Translations under genes and position numbers: made by a program
Source of the DNA: a virus
DNA length: 54,137 nucleotides
Strand: one strand, 5' to 3'
IMG/VR virus record: IMGVR_UViG_3300022074_000055
Location: 1-54,137 of that record
In this document: positions 1 to 7,576 of the stretch, piece after piece
Layout of the letters: each line of letters opens with the position of its first letter
Numbering within the stretch: position 1 is the stretch's first letter
Notes under the pieces: generated by a model
What the model saw: the letters and a program-made list of their open reading frames with translations, nothing else
Database searches by the model: none
Told to the model about the DNA's origin: nothing

Positions 1-40
1 AGCAGAACTAGCTCAATTACGAATTGATCAAGGGGGCTAA
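1..40 (+). CDS. 3' end of the 52308-54050 ejection-protein gene (wrap-around copy)
   Basis: These bases encode the last residues (ending ELAQLRIDQGG, then TAA at 38-40) of the protein that is complete at 52308-54050. They are present only because the circular genome was opened inside this junction and should not be counted as a separate gene. Confidence 0.9.
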   Translation, partial: AELAQLRIDQGG

Positions 41-127
41 TATGAACGCTCGTGAAGAGTTAACAATAAGAAGAGCTATAAAATCTGGTTCTCTTAGCCC
101 TAAACAAGAGCTTTCTGCTAGAAGAGC
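1..127. repeat. Terminal direct repeat (circular overlap), left copy
   Basis: Bases 1-127 are identical to 54011-54137. The repeat covers the end of the 52308-54050 gene and the start of the 42-2936 gene, so both genes run on without a break when the ends are joined. An exact 127-base overlap matches the largest k-mer commonly used by short-read assemblers. It therefore more likely marks a circular assembly graph (circularly permuted or circular DNA) than a true terminal repeat of the virion. The unique length is 54,010 bp. Confidence 0.95.
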
Positions 128-2936
128 CATAAAAAACAACCCTGATGATGTATCTGATATTATAAGTCAGTTACAGCCAAGAACCGCTGGGAGAGTTGAG
201 CTTAGTGAATTACAACTTGGGTCTTCTGAAGAAAAAGGATTTGATACCCGAACAGGTGTTCGTGATGCTGGTTTAAGAGCATCTTTGTCGGCTGCAGAAA
301 CAAATCCAGAGCAAGAAGCAATCTTACAAAAGTTCGGGTTACAGTCCGAAGATTACTTGAGAGATAGCAGAGGTAGACTAGCAGTTACTCCTGAAGGTGG
401 TAAAAAGCTTGGACTAGAATTATCTGAAAATACCTTAATAGATGAAGAAGGTTTCTCCCGTTATGATTTGGCGGATATAGCTGGTATTGCTCCTGAAGTA
501 ATAGGCGGTATTGGCGGTGCTATTGCTGGTCAGATACTTATTCCTATTCCTGTTTTAGGAGCCGCTATTGGGGCTGGTTTGGGTGCTGGAGGCGGTTCTG
601 CTGTAGAAGAAGGTATCGAGGCATTGGCGGGAGTTTCTAAGCAAACTGCTGGTGAAATAGCAAAAGATGTAGCAACAGAAGCAACAATAGGTTTCCTGGC
701 TGATGCAACTTTAGGAACTTTCGGTTTAGGTTATCGGGCTCTTAGAGGTGGACAAGCAGGAAAGTCATTAACTCCTGAAGAATTAGAAGCGGCTGGCAAA
801 TCAATTGAGATGGGCATTAAACCCACACTTACCGCAATTAGGGCGCCTTCTATTGTTGGTCGTCAGCAAGCAATTATTGAAAAAATATTTGGCACATCTT
901 CTAGGCTTAAAAAGAACAATGACGTTATGCAATCTAAAATTGCTCAATTTAGGGATGCGGCAGGAGCCGCTACTGACGAAGAAGCTGGTACAGTTCTTTT
1001 GCAATCTTTAGGAAAAGAAAGCACTAGGCTAAATAAGTTAAATAGAGAAGCGCAGACTGCATTAGTAAAACAATTAGATGATTTAGCGCAGGACTTAGGC
1101 GCGGCAGCTAAAAAGAATGCTAACCTAGAGCCTGAATTATTAGATTACTTTGGTAATGCTATAAAATCTTTTGATGATAGAATGAGTGCGGTATTTTCAC
1201 CCATTGATGATGCTTTGGAAAGTACCGTTGGTTCTGCTCAAATAATACCAACTGACAGTATCAGATCAATAGCTATTAAAGCATCTGACACTTATAGACC
1301 AAATTTAGCTGGTAGAACTCCAAGCACTAGAGCGTTACAGAGTGCAATAGATATTTCTAAAACAATAGGATCAAAAACATCATTTAAGTCTCTCTATCAA
1401 ACCAGAAAAGCTTTAAATGACACTCTTGCTACAGCTACAGGAAGAGGTGAGAGAGATGTAATAAGGCAGATGATTGATGAGTCAGATAAGTTATTAAGAA
1501 GCGGAAACATTGAAAGTTATGCTTTAGCATCTGGAAATCAAATATCAGAAGAAGGGCTAAATACTTTAAGGCAGGCATCTAAATCATTGGACAATGCAAG
1601 AGGTGATTATAAATCTGGAGCAGACGCATTTGATAGAATTGAAGATGCTGGTATAATAAAAGATCTTAGAAGAAAAGTCGAAACTGGAGACAGAATAGGT
1701 TCTCAAGATATTAAACTAGATAGAATAGTAAAAAATGACAATCCAAGCACTTTAACAAGCGCGATAGAAGCTGTTTCGGAAAGTAGCGGAACTGCTGCTA
1801 ATGACTTCAGAGAATTAGTTGCGGGACAATGGCTAAGAGACGCTTTGGATAAATCTGGGATAAGTGAGATAAATAACTATAAGCCAGATACATTTAGAGG
1901 TGCTGCTTTTGCAAAGTCTATAAAAGATTTAGGCAGAACAGCAGATGTTTTATTTGGAGATACAGCACCGCAAATAAAAGCTTTAGCTAATTCGATTGAT
2001 AAAGCTTCTTTATCTAACATGAGCAAAGAAACAGTTGATAATATTATTAACGCTGGTTTAAGGCCCGTAGATACATTAAAGCAAATAGAAACCACTCAAA
2101 ATCAATTACAAAACTTTACAAAAAGCAAAGTTCTACGAGACTTAGCTAGAGGGGATATGAATCCTGTTGAAGCATCTGAACTTATATCTAATAAAAGAAC
2201 AAGCGCTTCGGACATAAAAAAAATTATGAATGCGTTTGATAGTGCAGGAGATGAAGCCGCTAAACAAACGGTTAGAGGCAACTTCATGCAAAATCTTATT
2301 GCTGACTTTGGTGATAGCTTAACAACAGACGCGAAAGCTTTAAAAGGATTTGCAAATAGACTTATAGAAGCTGATGAAGGCGGCAAACTAAAAGCTTTGT
2401 TCGGGGAAGAAATGGGCAAAGATATGGCAGAGTTTGCTAAAATACTTTCTTTCAACTCAAGAACAGCGGCTGGTGGTGATTTGGTTGCAGCTAATATAGC
2501 TGCTAGTCCTTTGCAAAACTTAGGAGCTTTAGTGAAATTTAGCGTATTAGCTAAGTTCTTGGCTTCTGCTCCTTATTATGAAACAGTATTAAAACAGTAC
2601 AAAAAACAAGCTTCTGGAGAAAGCGCACAAGAAAAGGCGAACATTTTAGGAAGAATATTAGCAAGTTCTTTCTCTCAAGTTCCAGCGCAACTCGCTCAAT
2701 CTGGATTTCAAGAAGGTGAAAGACAAATAAGATACGCAATAGAAAATTCTCAAATTGGACAAGAGTTATCAAATCTATCGCAGCAGATACAACCCCCGAA
2801 CATAAGTTCGGGTTTGGCCCAGGTTTCTCCCGTACCAGCAGCGGCACCTCCTGGGGGATTAAGACAAAGAGCTAAAACAGACCCCGGAGTAGCACAGGCA
2901 TTAGGTATCCAAGGATCAACAGCGGGATTATTGTAA
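42..2936 (+). CDS. Large internal virion / DNA ejection protein
   Basis: A protein of 964 residues from ATG 42, preceded by AAGGGGG; the frame is open to TTG 24, but that start lies inside the previous gene. It has a charged helical N-terminus, a glycine-zipper hydrophobic stretch at about residues 145-195 (GGIGGAIAGQ, then AAIGAGLGAGGG) that could insert in membrane, and then long helical, coiled-coil-like sequence with a Pro-rich tail. Position after three other virion-internal proteins and before the lysozyme matches the large ejection protein of podoviruses (the role of P22 gp16 or T7 gp16). No transglycosylase motif was recognised. The role is inferred from composition and order. Confidence 0.7.
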   Translation: MNAREELTIRRAIKSGSLSPKQELSARRAIKNNPDDVSDIISQLQPRTAGRVELSELQLGSSEEKGFDTRTGVRDAGLRASLSAAETNPEQEAILQKFGLQSEDYLRDSRGRLAVTPEGGKKLGLELSENTLIDEEGFSRYDLADIAGIAPEVIGGIGGAIAGQILIPIPVLGAAIGAGLGAGGGSAVEEGIEALAGVSKQTAGEIAKDVATEATIGFLADATLGTFGLGYRALRGGQAGKSLTPEELEAAGKSIEMGIKPTLTAIRAPSIVGRQQAIIEKIFGTSSRLKKNNDVMQSKIAQFRDAAGAATDEEAGTVLLQSLGKESTRLNKLNREAQTALVKQLDDLAQDLGAAAKKNANLEPELLDYFGNAIKSFDDRMSAVFSPIDDALESTVGSAQIIPTDSIRSIAIKASDTYRPNLAGRTPSTRALQSAIDISKTIGSKTSFKSLYQTRKALNDTLATATGRGERDVIRQMIDESDKLLRSGNIESYALASGNQISEEGLNTLRQASKSLDNARGDYKSGADAFDRIEDAGIIKDLRRKVETGDRIGSQDIKLDRIVKNDNPSTLTSAIEAVSESSGTAANDFRELVAGQWLRDALDKSGISEINNYKPDTFRGAAFAKSIKDLGRTADVLFGDTAPQIKALANSIDKASLSNMSKETVDNIINAGLRPVDTLKQIETTQNQLQNFTKSKVLRDLARGDMNPVEASELISNKRTSASDIKKIMNAFDSAGDEAAKQTVRGNFMQNLIADFGDSLTTDAKALKGFANRLIEADEGGKLKALFGEEMGKDMAEFAKILSFNSRTAAGGDLVAANIAASPLQNLGALVKFSVLAKFLASAPYYETVLKQYKKQASGESAQEKANILGRILASSFSQVPAQLAQSGFQEGERQIRYAIENSQIGQELSNLSQQIQPPNISSGLAQVSPVPAAAPPGGLRQRAKTDPGVAQALGIQGSTAGLL

Positions 2937-3379
2937 TGAACATAGACAAGTTAAGAGAAGAATTAGCTTCTGATGAAGGCTGTAAGTACGAGGTATATCT
3001 GGATCATTTAGGATTACCCACGTTTGGAATAGGGCATTTAATTACTAAAGATGACCCAGAGTACGGTAAGGATGTTGGCTCAGTAGTCGAGCAGAGCCGT
3101 GTTCAATCTGCGTTTAACCTAGACATTACAGTTACGCTCGAAGACTGCCAGAGACTCTACAAAGACTTTAATGACCTACCCGAAGAAGTGCAGTTAATCA
3201 TAGCTAACATGATGTTTAACCTCGGATATCCGCGTTTATCTAAGTTCAAGGGTATGAAGGCTAACGTAGATGCAAGAGATTGGTCAGGGGCAGCCAATGA
3301 AATGGTAGATTCAAAGTGGTACACACAAGTGCCAAATAGAGCCCGTAGATTAGTAGATCGAATGCGTTCTTGCGATTAA
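2936..3379 (+). CDS. Phage lysozyme, GH24 (T4 lysozyme type)
   Basis: A 147-residue endolysin that should cleave the beta-1,4 bond between N-acetylmuramic acid and N-acetylglucosamine. The GH24 catalytic pattern is visible: Glu14 (SDEGC), Asp23 (YLDHLG) and Thr29 (PTFGIGH), with the E-8-D-5-T spacing of T4 lysozyme. A conserved NMMFNLG segment and a C-terminal WYTQVPNRARR segment also fit the family. No signal peptide is seen, so it would need a holin. The start ATG overlaps the stop of the ejection protein by one base, implying coupled translation. It could also be virion-associated because of its neighbour. Confidence 0.9.
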   Translation: MNIDKLREELASDEGCKYEVYLDHLGLPTFGIGHLITKDDPEYGKDVGSVVEQSRVQSAFNLDITVTLEDCQRLYKDFNDLPEEVQLIIANMMFNLGYPRLSKFKGMKANVDARDWSGAANEMVDSKWYTQVPNRARRLVDRMRSCD

Positions 3380-3546
3380 GATACTAAACCAAGGCCACCT
3401 TTGCTCTTTTTGTCACCATACTTTTCAATGTGATATTCATCAATAAGCTTTGCTAATTGCTGCCGAATGTTTCGATGTTCGTCTTCTGAAATTTGCTTTA
3501 TCTTATGATAAGTGTTTATATCTATACCCACAGATTTAAATTGCAT
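3376..3546 (-). CDS. Ribbon-helix-helix (Arc/CopG-like) small regulator
   Basis: This is the only convincing minus-strand gene. It has 56 residues from the ATG at 3546, preceded on its strand by GAGGT. An N-terminal strand (MQFKSVGIDI) is followed by two predicted helices (NTYHKIKQISEDEHRN, then RQQLAKLIDEY), the layout of a dimeric ribbon-helix-helix DNA-binding protein, and then a Lys/Gly-rich tail. It converges on the lysozyme gene with overlapping stop codons and diverges from the DUF1064 nuclease gene. A longer frame upstream has a less plausible, hydrophobic N-terminus. It is a candidate reader of the palindromic operators in this genome; target unknown. Confidence 0.65.
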   Translation of the reverse strand: MQFKSVGIDINTYHKIKQISEDEHRNIRQQLAKLIDEYHIEKYGDKKSKGGLGLVS

Positions 3547-3575
3547 AACATACCTCATGGTTAAAAGGACATATA

Positions 3576-3935
3576 ATGCCATATAATAACATACCTTATG
3601 GAAGACGCAACAAATTCCGCGCAAAGAAGACAGAGTTTATGGGCATGATGTTTGACTCAAAATGGGAAGCGGAGAGATATGCACAGCTATATAAGCTTTC
3701 TCAAGCTGGAGAAATACAAGAATTAGAACGGCAAATAAGATTTAATATTGTCGTTAATGATCAAAAAATATGTGCATATGTAGCAGACTTCACATATTAT
3801 GAGCGCGATGAAAATAGCGAAAAAAAGTTCGTAGTTGAAGACGCAAAAGGCGTAGAAACCCCAGAGTTTAAGCTAAAAAAGAAACTAATGTTAGCAGCAA
3901 ATAACATAGATATACGAATCTCTAAAAAAAAATAG
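3576..3935 (+). CDS. DUF1064 family PD-(D/E)XK nuclease-like protein
   Basis: 119 residues with the DUF1064 signature: a basic KFRAKKTEF opening, DSKWEAERY, a YVADFTYYE strand and VVEDAKG, followed by FKLKKKL. The Asp of VADF and the Glu/Lys of EDAKG would be the PD-(D/E)XK active site. Family members are small phage nucleases thought to act in recombination or as Holliday-junction resolvases. The start has AAAAGGAC upstream. It lies just before the promoter of the replication operon. The family is clear, the substrate is inference. Confidence 0.8.
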   Translation: MPYNNIPYGRRNKFRAKKTEFMGMMFDSKWEAERYAQLYKLSQAGEIQELERQIRFNIVVNDQKICAYVADFTYYERDENSEKKFVVEDAKGVETPEFKLKKKLMLAANNIDIRISKKK

Positions 3936-3964
3936 TTGACAGTGTGAAATACATTTCCTATTCT
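3936..3964 (+). promoter_or_regulatory. Sigma70-type promoter with GAAA-N4-TTTC operator (P1)
   Basis: TTGACA (3936-3941), a 17-base spacer and TATTCT (3959-3964) form a good promoter for the 3995 operon. The spacer holds the palindrome GAAATACATTTC (3946-3957). The same GAAA-N4-TTTC palindrome lies in or beside the spacer of three other promoters here, so one regulator could cover all of them. AGGAGG precedes the ATG at 3995. Confidence 0.75.
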
Positions 3965-3994
3965 GGTGAAACCAATTACCAATAGGAGGTTCAA

Positions 3995-4441
3995 ATGAAC
4001 TTAGTGCAAACTGAGTCTCTTTTGTCTTCTGCAACAACAGCCGAACTACAAATGCTTCTTATTGAAGCCAAGGATGAATTGCAGAAAACTCAAGAGAGAA
4101 TAAAGGCAATCAATAACCAAATCACAACTAGATACCAAGATGCAGCTAAAGAAAAGCTTAATCAACAAGGTAAAGATTTTGGTTCTACAACTTTATATGA
4201 GGGCAATCTTAAAATCCAATTTGACTTTAAAAAGAAAGTTGAATGGGATCAGGATAAACTTGTCACCATATTAAACACATTAGACACAGAAACAGCCAAG
4301 CATTACGCGAATGCTAAATATACAATACCAGAAGCAAAATATACTAATGCTCCGCCAGAAATAAAAGGTGTGCTTAGTGAGGCTCGTACTGTTTCTTTAC
4401 AAGGTGTATCAGCAAATATTGAGGAGAATAATAATGCTTAA
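3995..4441 (+). CDS. Replication-module protein of unknown function
   Basis: 148 residues, first gene after promoter P1, with a strong AGGAGG site. Residues about 15-55 look like a coiled coil (LQMLLIEAKDELQKTQERI). The rest is mixed, with KIQFDFKKKVEWDQ and a Tyr/Ala-rich stretch. It overlaps the Sak4-like gene by 8 bases, so the two are probably translated together. In phage replication modules such small helical proteins often sit beside Sak4, which suggests an accessory role in recombination. I do not recognise a domain. Confidence 0.7.
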   Translation: MNLVQTESLLSSATTAELQMLLIEAKDELQKTQERIKAINNQITTRYQDAAKEKLNQQGKDFGSTTLYEGNLKIQFDFKKKVEWDQDKLVTILNTLDTETAKHYANAKYTIPEAKYTNAPPEIKGVLSEARTVSLQGVSANIEENNNA

Positions 4442-5303
4442 AATTATTAGTGCTGAAGACCGTTTAAAAGAAAAGCGCGGTCATAAAATTGTTGTGTGTG
4501 GCAAATCTGGCGTGGGTAAAACTACCCTCGTCAGAACGCTAGATACACAGAAAACTCTGTTCATGGACTTGGAGGCGGGAGATGCCGCGATTGAGGGTGT
4601 AGCGGTAGATGTAATTCGCCCAAGAACATGGACAGAGTGTCGTGATTTCGCATGTCTATTAGGTGGTCCTAATCCATCTTTGTCTGATGATATGTGTTAC
4701 TCACAGGCACACTATGATTTAGTTTGCCAAACATACGGAGATCCTTCTACCTTTCTTTCAAAATACGATACTATATTTGTTGATAGCATAACAGTAGCTG
4801 GTCGATTATGTTGGCTATATTGTCAAAATTCATCTGACAATAAGTCAGACAGAACAGGCAAAATAGATATTCGTAATGCTTATGGTATGCAAGGAAGAGA
4901 GATGATGGGTTGGTTAACTCACTTGCAACACATTCGAGATAAGAATGTAATCTTTGTTGGTATACTTGATACTAAAGTTGATGACTACGGTAGAGAGACA
5001 TTTGAGTTACAAATAGAAGGCTCTAAAACTGGCAGAGAACTCCCAGGAATTGTTGACGAAGTTATTACGATGGCAGTTATGAACACTGATGAAGGTGCGC
5101 CATATCGAGCATTTGTATGTCAAACACTTAACCCTTGGAACTATCCTGCCAAAGATAGGAGTGGTTTACTTGAACTGGTTGAAGAACCTAATCTTGGTAA
5201 ACTTCTTGAAAAAATGAGTGGTGTTGTGCAAGATAAACCACTCGAATTCGTTAATCCAAATCAAATGACACAAACACAAGCAGAAGGAGTTACAAATGCT
5301 TAA
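4434..5303 (+). CDS. Sak4-like RecA-fold ATPase / single-strand annealing protein
   Basis: 289 residues from ATG 4434 (GAGGAGA upstream); an in-frame extension to 4368 lacks a ribosome site. Walker A is CGKSGVGKTTL near residues 21-31, a LFMDLEAGD strand follows, and a Walker B-like DTIFVDS lies near residue 115. This arrangement is that of the AAA_24/Sak4 group of phage recombinases, which promote annealing together with an ssDNA-binding protein. The next gene, DUF669-like, is the usual partner. It likely supports recombination-dependent replication. The family call is firm; biochemical role is by analogy. Confidence 0.8.
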   Translation: MLKIISAEDRLKEKRGHKIVVCGKSGVGKTTLVRTLDTQKTLFMDLEAGDAAIEGVAVDVIRPRTWTECRDFACLLGGPNPSLSDDMCYSQAHYDLVCQTYGDPSTFLSKYDTIFVDSITVAGRLCWLYCQNSSDNKSDRTGKIDIRNAYGMQGREMMGWLTHLQHIRDKNVIFVGILDTKVDDYGRETFELQIEGSKTGRELPGIVDEVITMAVMNTDEGAPYRAFVCQTLNPWNYPAKDRSGLLELVEEPNLGKLLEKMSGVVQDKPLEFVNPNQMTQTQAEGVTNA

Positions 5304-5943
5304 TTTAAATGAAGTCGTTTTAGAAGAGTCAAACACATCCAATGATTTACAGCCTATTCCAGATGGTACAGTTGTAAGGGCTATTATTAACTTTACTGGT
5401 GGCGATGAAGTCATCCAAGAGTTTAGTCAGTTGTCTATGTTTAAAAAATCACAAACAACTAGCGCAATTTATTGCCCCATAGAGTTTACTGTTATGGGTG
5501 GTGAGTTTGATAAAAGGCGAGTGTGGCACAACTTGTTCGTTCATGGTGATAAGATGGGCAACAATGGTATCCCAGTTGCTCGTGAAATCGGCATGAGAAC
5601 GCTTAGAAACATGGTTGATAGTGCGTATAACCTTAACCCTAATGATCAGTCAGCAGAGGCTGTGGGTAAGCGTAATATCATGGCTATAGAAGCATTGCAG
5701 GGGCAAGAGATTTGTTTTGTTGTTGCAGTCGAAAAAGGAACTAATGGTTATAAAGATAAGAACAAAGTAAAAATTGTTCTGACTCCAAAAGATAATAACT
5801 TTATTGGTTCTAACAATGGAACAGTGCCTGTTAATGGCACTGTCAATATGAATGCATTACCACAAAATGTGGCAAATGCAATGCAAGCACAAATGCCAGC
5901 CCAACCACAAAACTCTGGTGTTACACCACAGTGGGCTAAGTAA
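5296..5943 (+). CDS. DUF669-like protein, probable ssDNA-binding partner of Sak4
   Basis: 215 residues, overlapping the Sak4-like gene by 8 bases. The N-terminal half is beta-rich (GTVVRAIINF, SAIYCPIEFTVM, RRVWHNLFVHG) and the C-terminal tail is low-complexity, rich in Asn, Gln and Pro, as in single-strand binding proteins. DUF669 proteins regularly neighbour Sak4 in phages and are taken as SSB-like. No standard OB-fold SSB gene is visible elsewhere, which strengthens the assignment. A classical acidic SSB tip is absent here but present on the 7846-8091 product. Confidence 0.65.
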   Translation: MLNLNEVVLEESNTSNDLQPIPDGTVVRAIINFTGGDEVIQEFSQLSMFKKSQTTSAIYCPIEFTVMGGEFDKRRVWHNLFVHGDKMGNNGIPVAREIGMRTLRNMVDSAYNLNPNDQSAEAVGKRNIMAIEALQGQEICFVVAVEKGTNGYKDKNKVKIVLTPKDNNFIGSNNGTVPVNGTVNMNALPQNVANAMQAQMPAQPQNSGVTPQWAK

Positions 5944-5960
5944 TATGGATTCTATTTCTA

Positions 5961-6036
5961 GCGGTGCCTATTGGTATTGGTAGAACTCGCTTGGGGAGTG
6001 CGAGTGCCGCAAAACTCCCCAACACACACAAGGGAG
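5961..6036 (+). ncRNA. Structured 5' leader with a possible pseudoknot and CA-repeat
   Basis: GCGGTGC (5961-5967) can pair with GTGCCGC (6004-6010) with two G-U pairs. Inside it, TCGC (5987-5990) pairs with GCGA (6000-6003). The 9-base loop TTGGGGAGT (5991-5999) is fully complementary to ACTCCCCAA (6014-6022), which would make a pseudoknot or an alternative hairpin. This 3' strand runs into CACACACA and then the ribosome site AAGGGAG of the 6043 gene. The geometry would let folding control translation. It matches no riboswitch class that I recall. Confidence 0.5.
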
Positions 6037-6042
6037 AAAAAA

Positions 6043-6252
6043 ATGAGTAATGGAAATTTTGATGATTATTATAAACAGCTTGAAGGTTTTAAGATTCATA
6101 AATATTTAGGCATGGATGATAATGACACAGGTGGAGATGGGTTCGCTCAATTTCATTTAAAAAAACCAAACTATAAAGATATTATGATTGAAGTATCACG
6201 CGACCCAGAGGGTAATGGCGGTGGCTTTTTGTTTATATCGGACGTAAAATAA
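6043..6252 (+). CDS. Small acidic protein of unknown function
   Basis: 69 residues from ATG 6043, with AAGGGAG upstream and the structured leader before it. It contains a GGDGFAQFHL strand and ends EVSRDPEGNGGGFLFIS, a pattern I associate with small phage proteins of unknown role. The stop is directly followed by the methyltransferase ATG, so it is the first gene of that operon. Confidence 0.6.
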   Translation: MSNGNFDDYYKQLEGFKIHKYLGMDDNDTGGDGFAQFHLKKPNYKDIMIEVSRDPEGNGGGFLFISDVK

Positions 6253-7272
6253 ATGTTAAGGCATGTTGATTTATGTTCTGGCATTGGTGGATTTAGCCTT
6301 GGCTTTGAATGGGCAGGATTATCTAAACCAGTTTTATTTTGCGATATAGAACCTTGGTCGCGTAAGATTTTAAATAAGCACTGGCCTGATGTGCCAATTG
6401 CAGAAGACGTAAAGGAGTTAGCCAATGACCCAGCAAGACTTGTTCCAGAATGTGACATATTATCCTGTGGATATCCCTGTCAGCCATTCTCAGTCGCAGG
6501 ATCTCAAAAAGGAGAAGCGGACCCTAGACACATCTGGCCTTACATCTTTAAAATTATTGCACAAAGACGACCCACTTGGGTCGTTTGCGAAAATGTTTAT
6601 GGTCACATCAGATTGGGGCTCGACAAAGTGCTTACTGACTTGGAAACCGAAGGCTACACCACAAGGACGTTTATTGTTCCAGCTTGCAGCATCAACGCGC
6701 CCCATAAAAGAGATAGACTCTGGATTTTGGGCTACACCAAACACAATGGATCATCTCCCACAGAGGTCAAAGCAGTCTCTGATAAGACAGGCGAACACGA
6801 CTCGCAAGGGCAGAACCAAACCAGCGAATTTAAGGGAACAAGTAGACCCAGAAGTAGTAAAGATGTGGCCTACACCCAGAGCAAGCGACATAGAGGGGGG
6901 AATCCCACAGGGGATAGAACTCAAGAACGGATCCTTCAGTCGGAAGAATCAGAAGGGCGAGAGATGGGGAGTGAAGCTGAAGGACGCAGTGAGTCATTCA
7001 GAGAAGATGTGGCCTACTCCGACAACCAGAGATCACAAAGGCGGATATCAGGGTGGGAGAGTGCGGAATGGGAAGATCAGCAACGATACACTGGACGTAG
7101 CAGTCCAATACACGGACAATCAATCAAAGACTGGTGGTCAGTTGAGCCCAATTTTTGTCGAGTGGCTCATGGGGTACCCAATAGGGTGGACAGAATTAAA
7201 GGATTAGGCAACGCAATTGTGCCGCAAATCGCAATGCAAATTGGATTAACAATAAAAAAAATGGGAGTTTAA
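6253..7272 (+). CDS. C5 cytosine DNA methyltransferase (Dcm-like)
   Basis: 339 residues that should transfer methyl from S-adenosylmethionine to carbon 5 of cytosine. Motif I DLCSGIGGFSLGF is at residues 6-18 and motif IV GYPCQPFSVAG, with the catalytic Cys, near 73-83. ENV of motif VI lies near 114, HKRDRLWILG (motif VIII) near 152, and RVDRIKGLGNAIVPQ (motifs IX-X) near 313. The segment between motifs VIII and IX is short, polar and repetitive, a target-recognition region of low complexity. No restriction partner is seen, so host-restriction evasion is likely. From residue 58 onward the gene also encodes another protein in a second frame (6425-7207). Confidence 0.9.
   Translation: MLRHVDLCSGIGGFSLGFEWAGLSKPVLFCDIEPWSRKILNKHWPDVPIAEDVKELANDPARLVPECDILSCGYPCQPFSVAGSQKGEADPRHIWPYIFKIIAQRRPTWVVCENVYGHIRLGLDKVLTDLETEGYTTRTFIVPACSINAPHKRDRLWILGYTKHNGSSPTEVKAVSDKTGEHDSQGQNQTSEFKGTSRPRSSKDVAYTQSKRHRGGNPTGDRTQERILQSEESEGREMGSEAEGRSESFREDVAYSDNQRSQRRISGWESAEWEDQQRYTGRSSPIHGQSIKDWWSVEPNFCRVAHGVPNRVDRIKGLGNAIVPQIAMQIGLTIKKMGV
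6425..7207 (+). CDS. Nested overprinted gene inside the methyltransferase gene
   Basis: 260 codons in the +2 frame relative to the methyltransferase, wholly inside it. AAGGAG (6412-6417) lies 7 bases before the ATG, an ideal ribosome site. The product looks like a protein rather than frame noise. It has the segments LLTWKPKATPQGRLLFQL, FWATPNTMD, KMWPTPRASD and KMWPTPTTRDHKGG, and it ends GGQLSPIFVEWLMGYPIGWT. I recall these WPTP...D repeats and the VEWLMG(F/Y)PIGWT ending from phage proteins found near DNA methylases. Function unknown. It could instead be a fossil of a frame-shifted methyltransferase copy, but the long open frame with a good start argues for expression. Confidence 0.65.
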   Translation: MTQQDLFQNVTYYPVDIPVSHSQSQDLKKEKRTLDTSGLTSLKLLHKDDPLGSFAKMFMVTSDWGSTKCLLTWKPKATPQGRLLFQLAASTRPIKEIDSGFWATPNTMDHLPQRSKQSLIRQANTTRKGRTKPANLREQVDPEVVKMWPTPRASDIEGGIPQGIELKNGSFSRKNQKGERWGVKLKDAVSHSEKMWPTPTTRDHKGGYQGGRVRNGKISNDTLDVAVQYTDNQSKTGGQLSPIFVEWLMGYPIGWTELKD

Positions 7273-7273
7273 T

Positions 7274-7360
7274 ATGGATTTTTTAAATACCGTTAATTTA
7301 GTTGGTGTAGGTTATTTAATTTTTTTATTTTTATTTATTTTATATGTATGGAGGAGTTAA
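7274..7360 (+). CDS. 28-residue single-pass membrane peptide
   Basis: A short gene starting two bases after the methyltransferase stop. Residues about 9-25 are one continuous hydrophobic helix (GVGYLIFLFLFILYVW). The stop TAA overlaps the ATG of the next gene, implying coupled translation. Its ribosome site, GGGAG at 7263-7267, is inside the end of the methyltransferase gene. Function unknown; short one-helix peptides of this kind can be membrane-active. Confidence 0.5.
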   Translation: MDFLNTVNLVGVGYLIFLFLFILYVWRS

Positions 7361-7551
7361 TGCCAATTTATAATCAGTATAGAGATTGGGGAGATGCAAA
7401 AAACAAAGCTAGAATAAAAAGTTCTAATGATGCTTTGCATGACTTAGCTGATGATAATTCATTCGTTGACGTAAAGATAAAAGAAGACAACACAACTGGA
7501 ACGATTAGAAGAGAAAATCACTTAAACAGTGTTTTGTCCAATAATCTATAG
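7360..7551 (+). CDS. Small hydrophilic protein of unknown function
   Basis: 63 residues. I choose ATG 7360 because GGAGGAG (7350-7356) sits just before it and the start overlaps the stop of the membrane peptide. The in-frame ATG at 7348 would be inside that ribosome site. The protein (MPIYNQYRDWGDAKNKARIK...) is charged and has no recognised domain. Confidence 0.6.
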   Translation: MPIYNQYRDWGDAKNKARIKSSNDALHDLADDNSFVDVKIKEDNTTGTIRRENHLNSVLSNNL

Positions 7552-7576
7552 TTGATAAAAATAGGTTTTAATTAAA

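Noticed and set aside
24-41. TTG 24 as start of the first gene
   Set aside because: It lies within the end of the preceding gene, while ATG 42 has AAGGGGG at the right distance.
2102-2455. 117-codon and similar minus-strand frames inside the ejection protein gene
   Set aside because: No ribosome sites, lying antisense to a well-supported gene; composition is typical of shadow frames.
5961-6022. tRNA-like look of GGTAGAAC...GCGAG before the 6043 gene
   Set aside because: No T-arm (GGTTCGA) and no acceptor stem with a discriminator. The pairing fits a pseudoknot leader instead.
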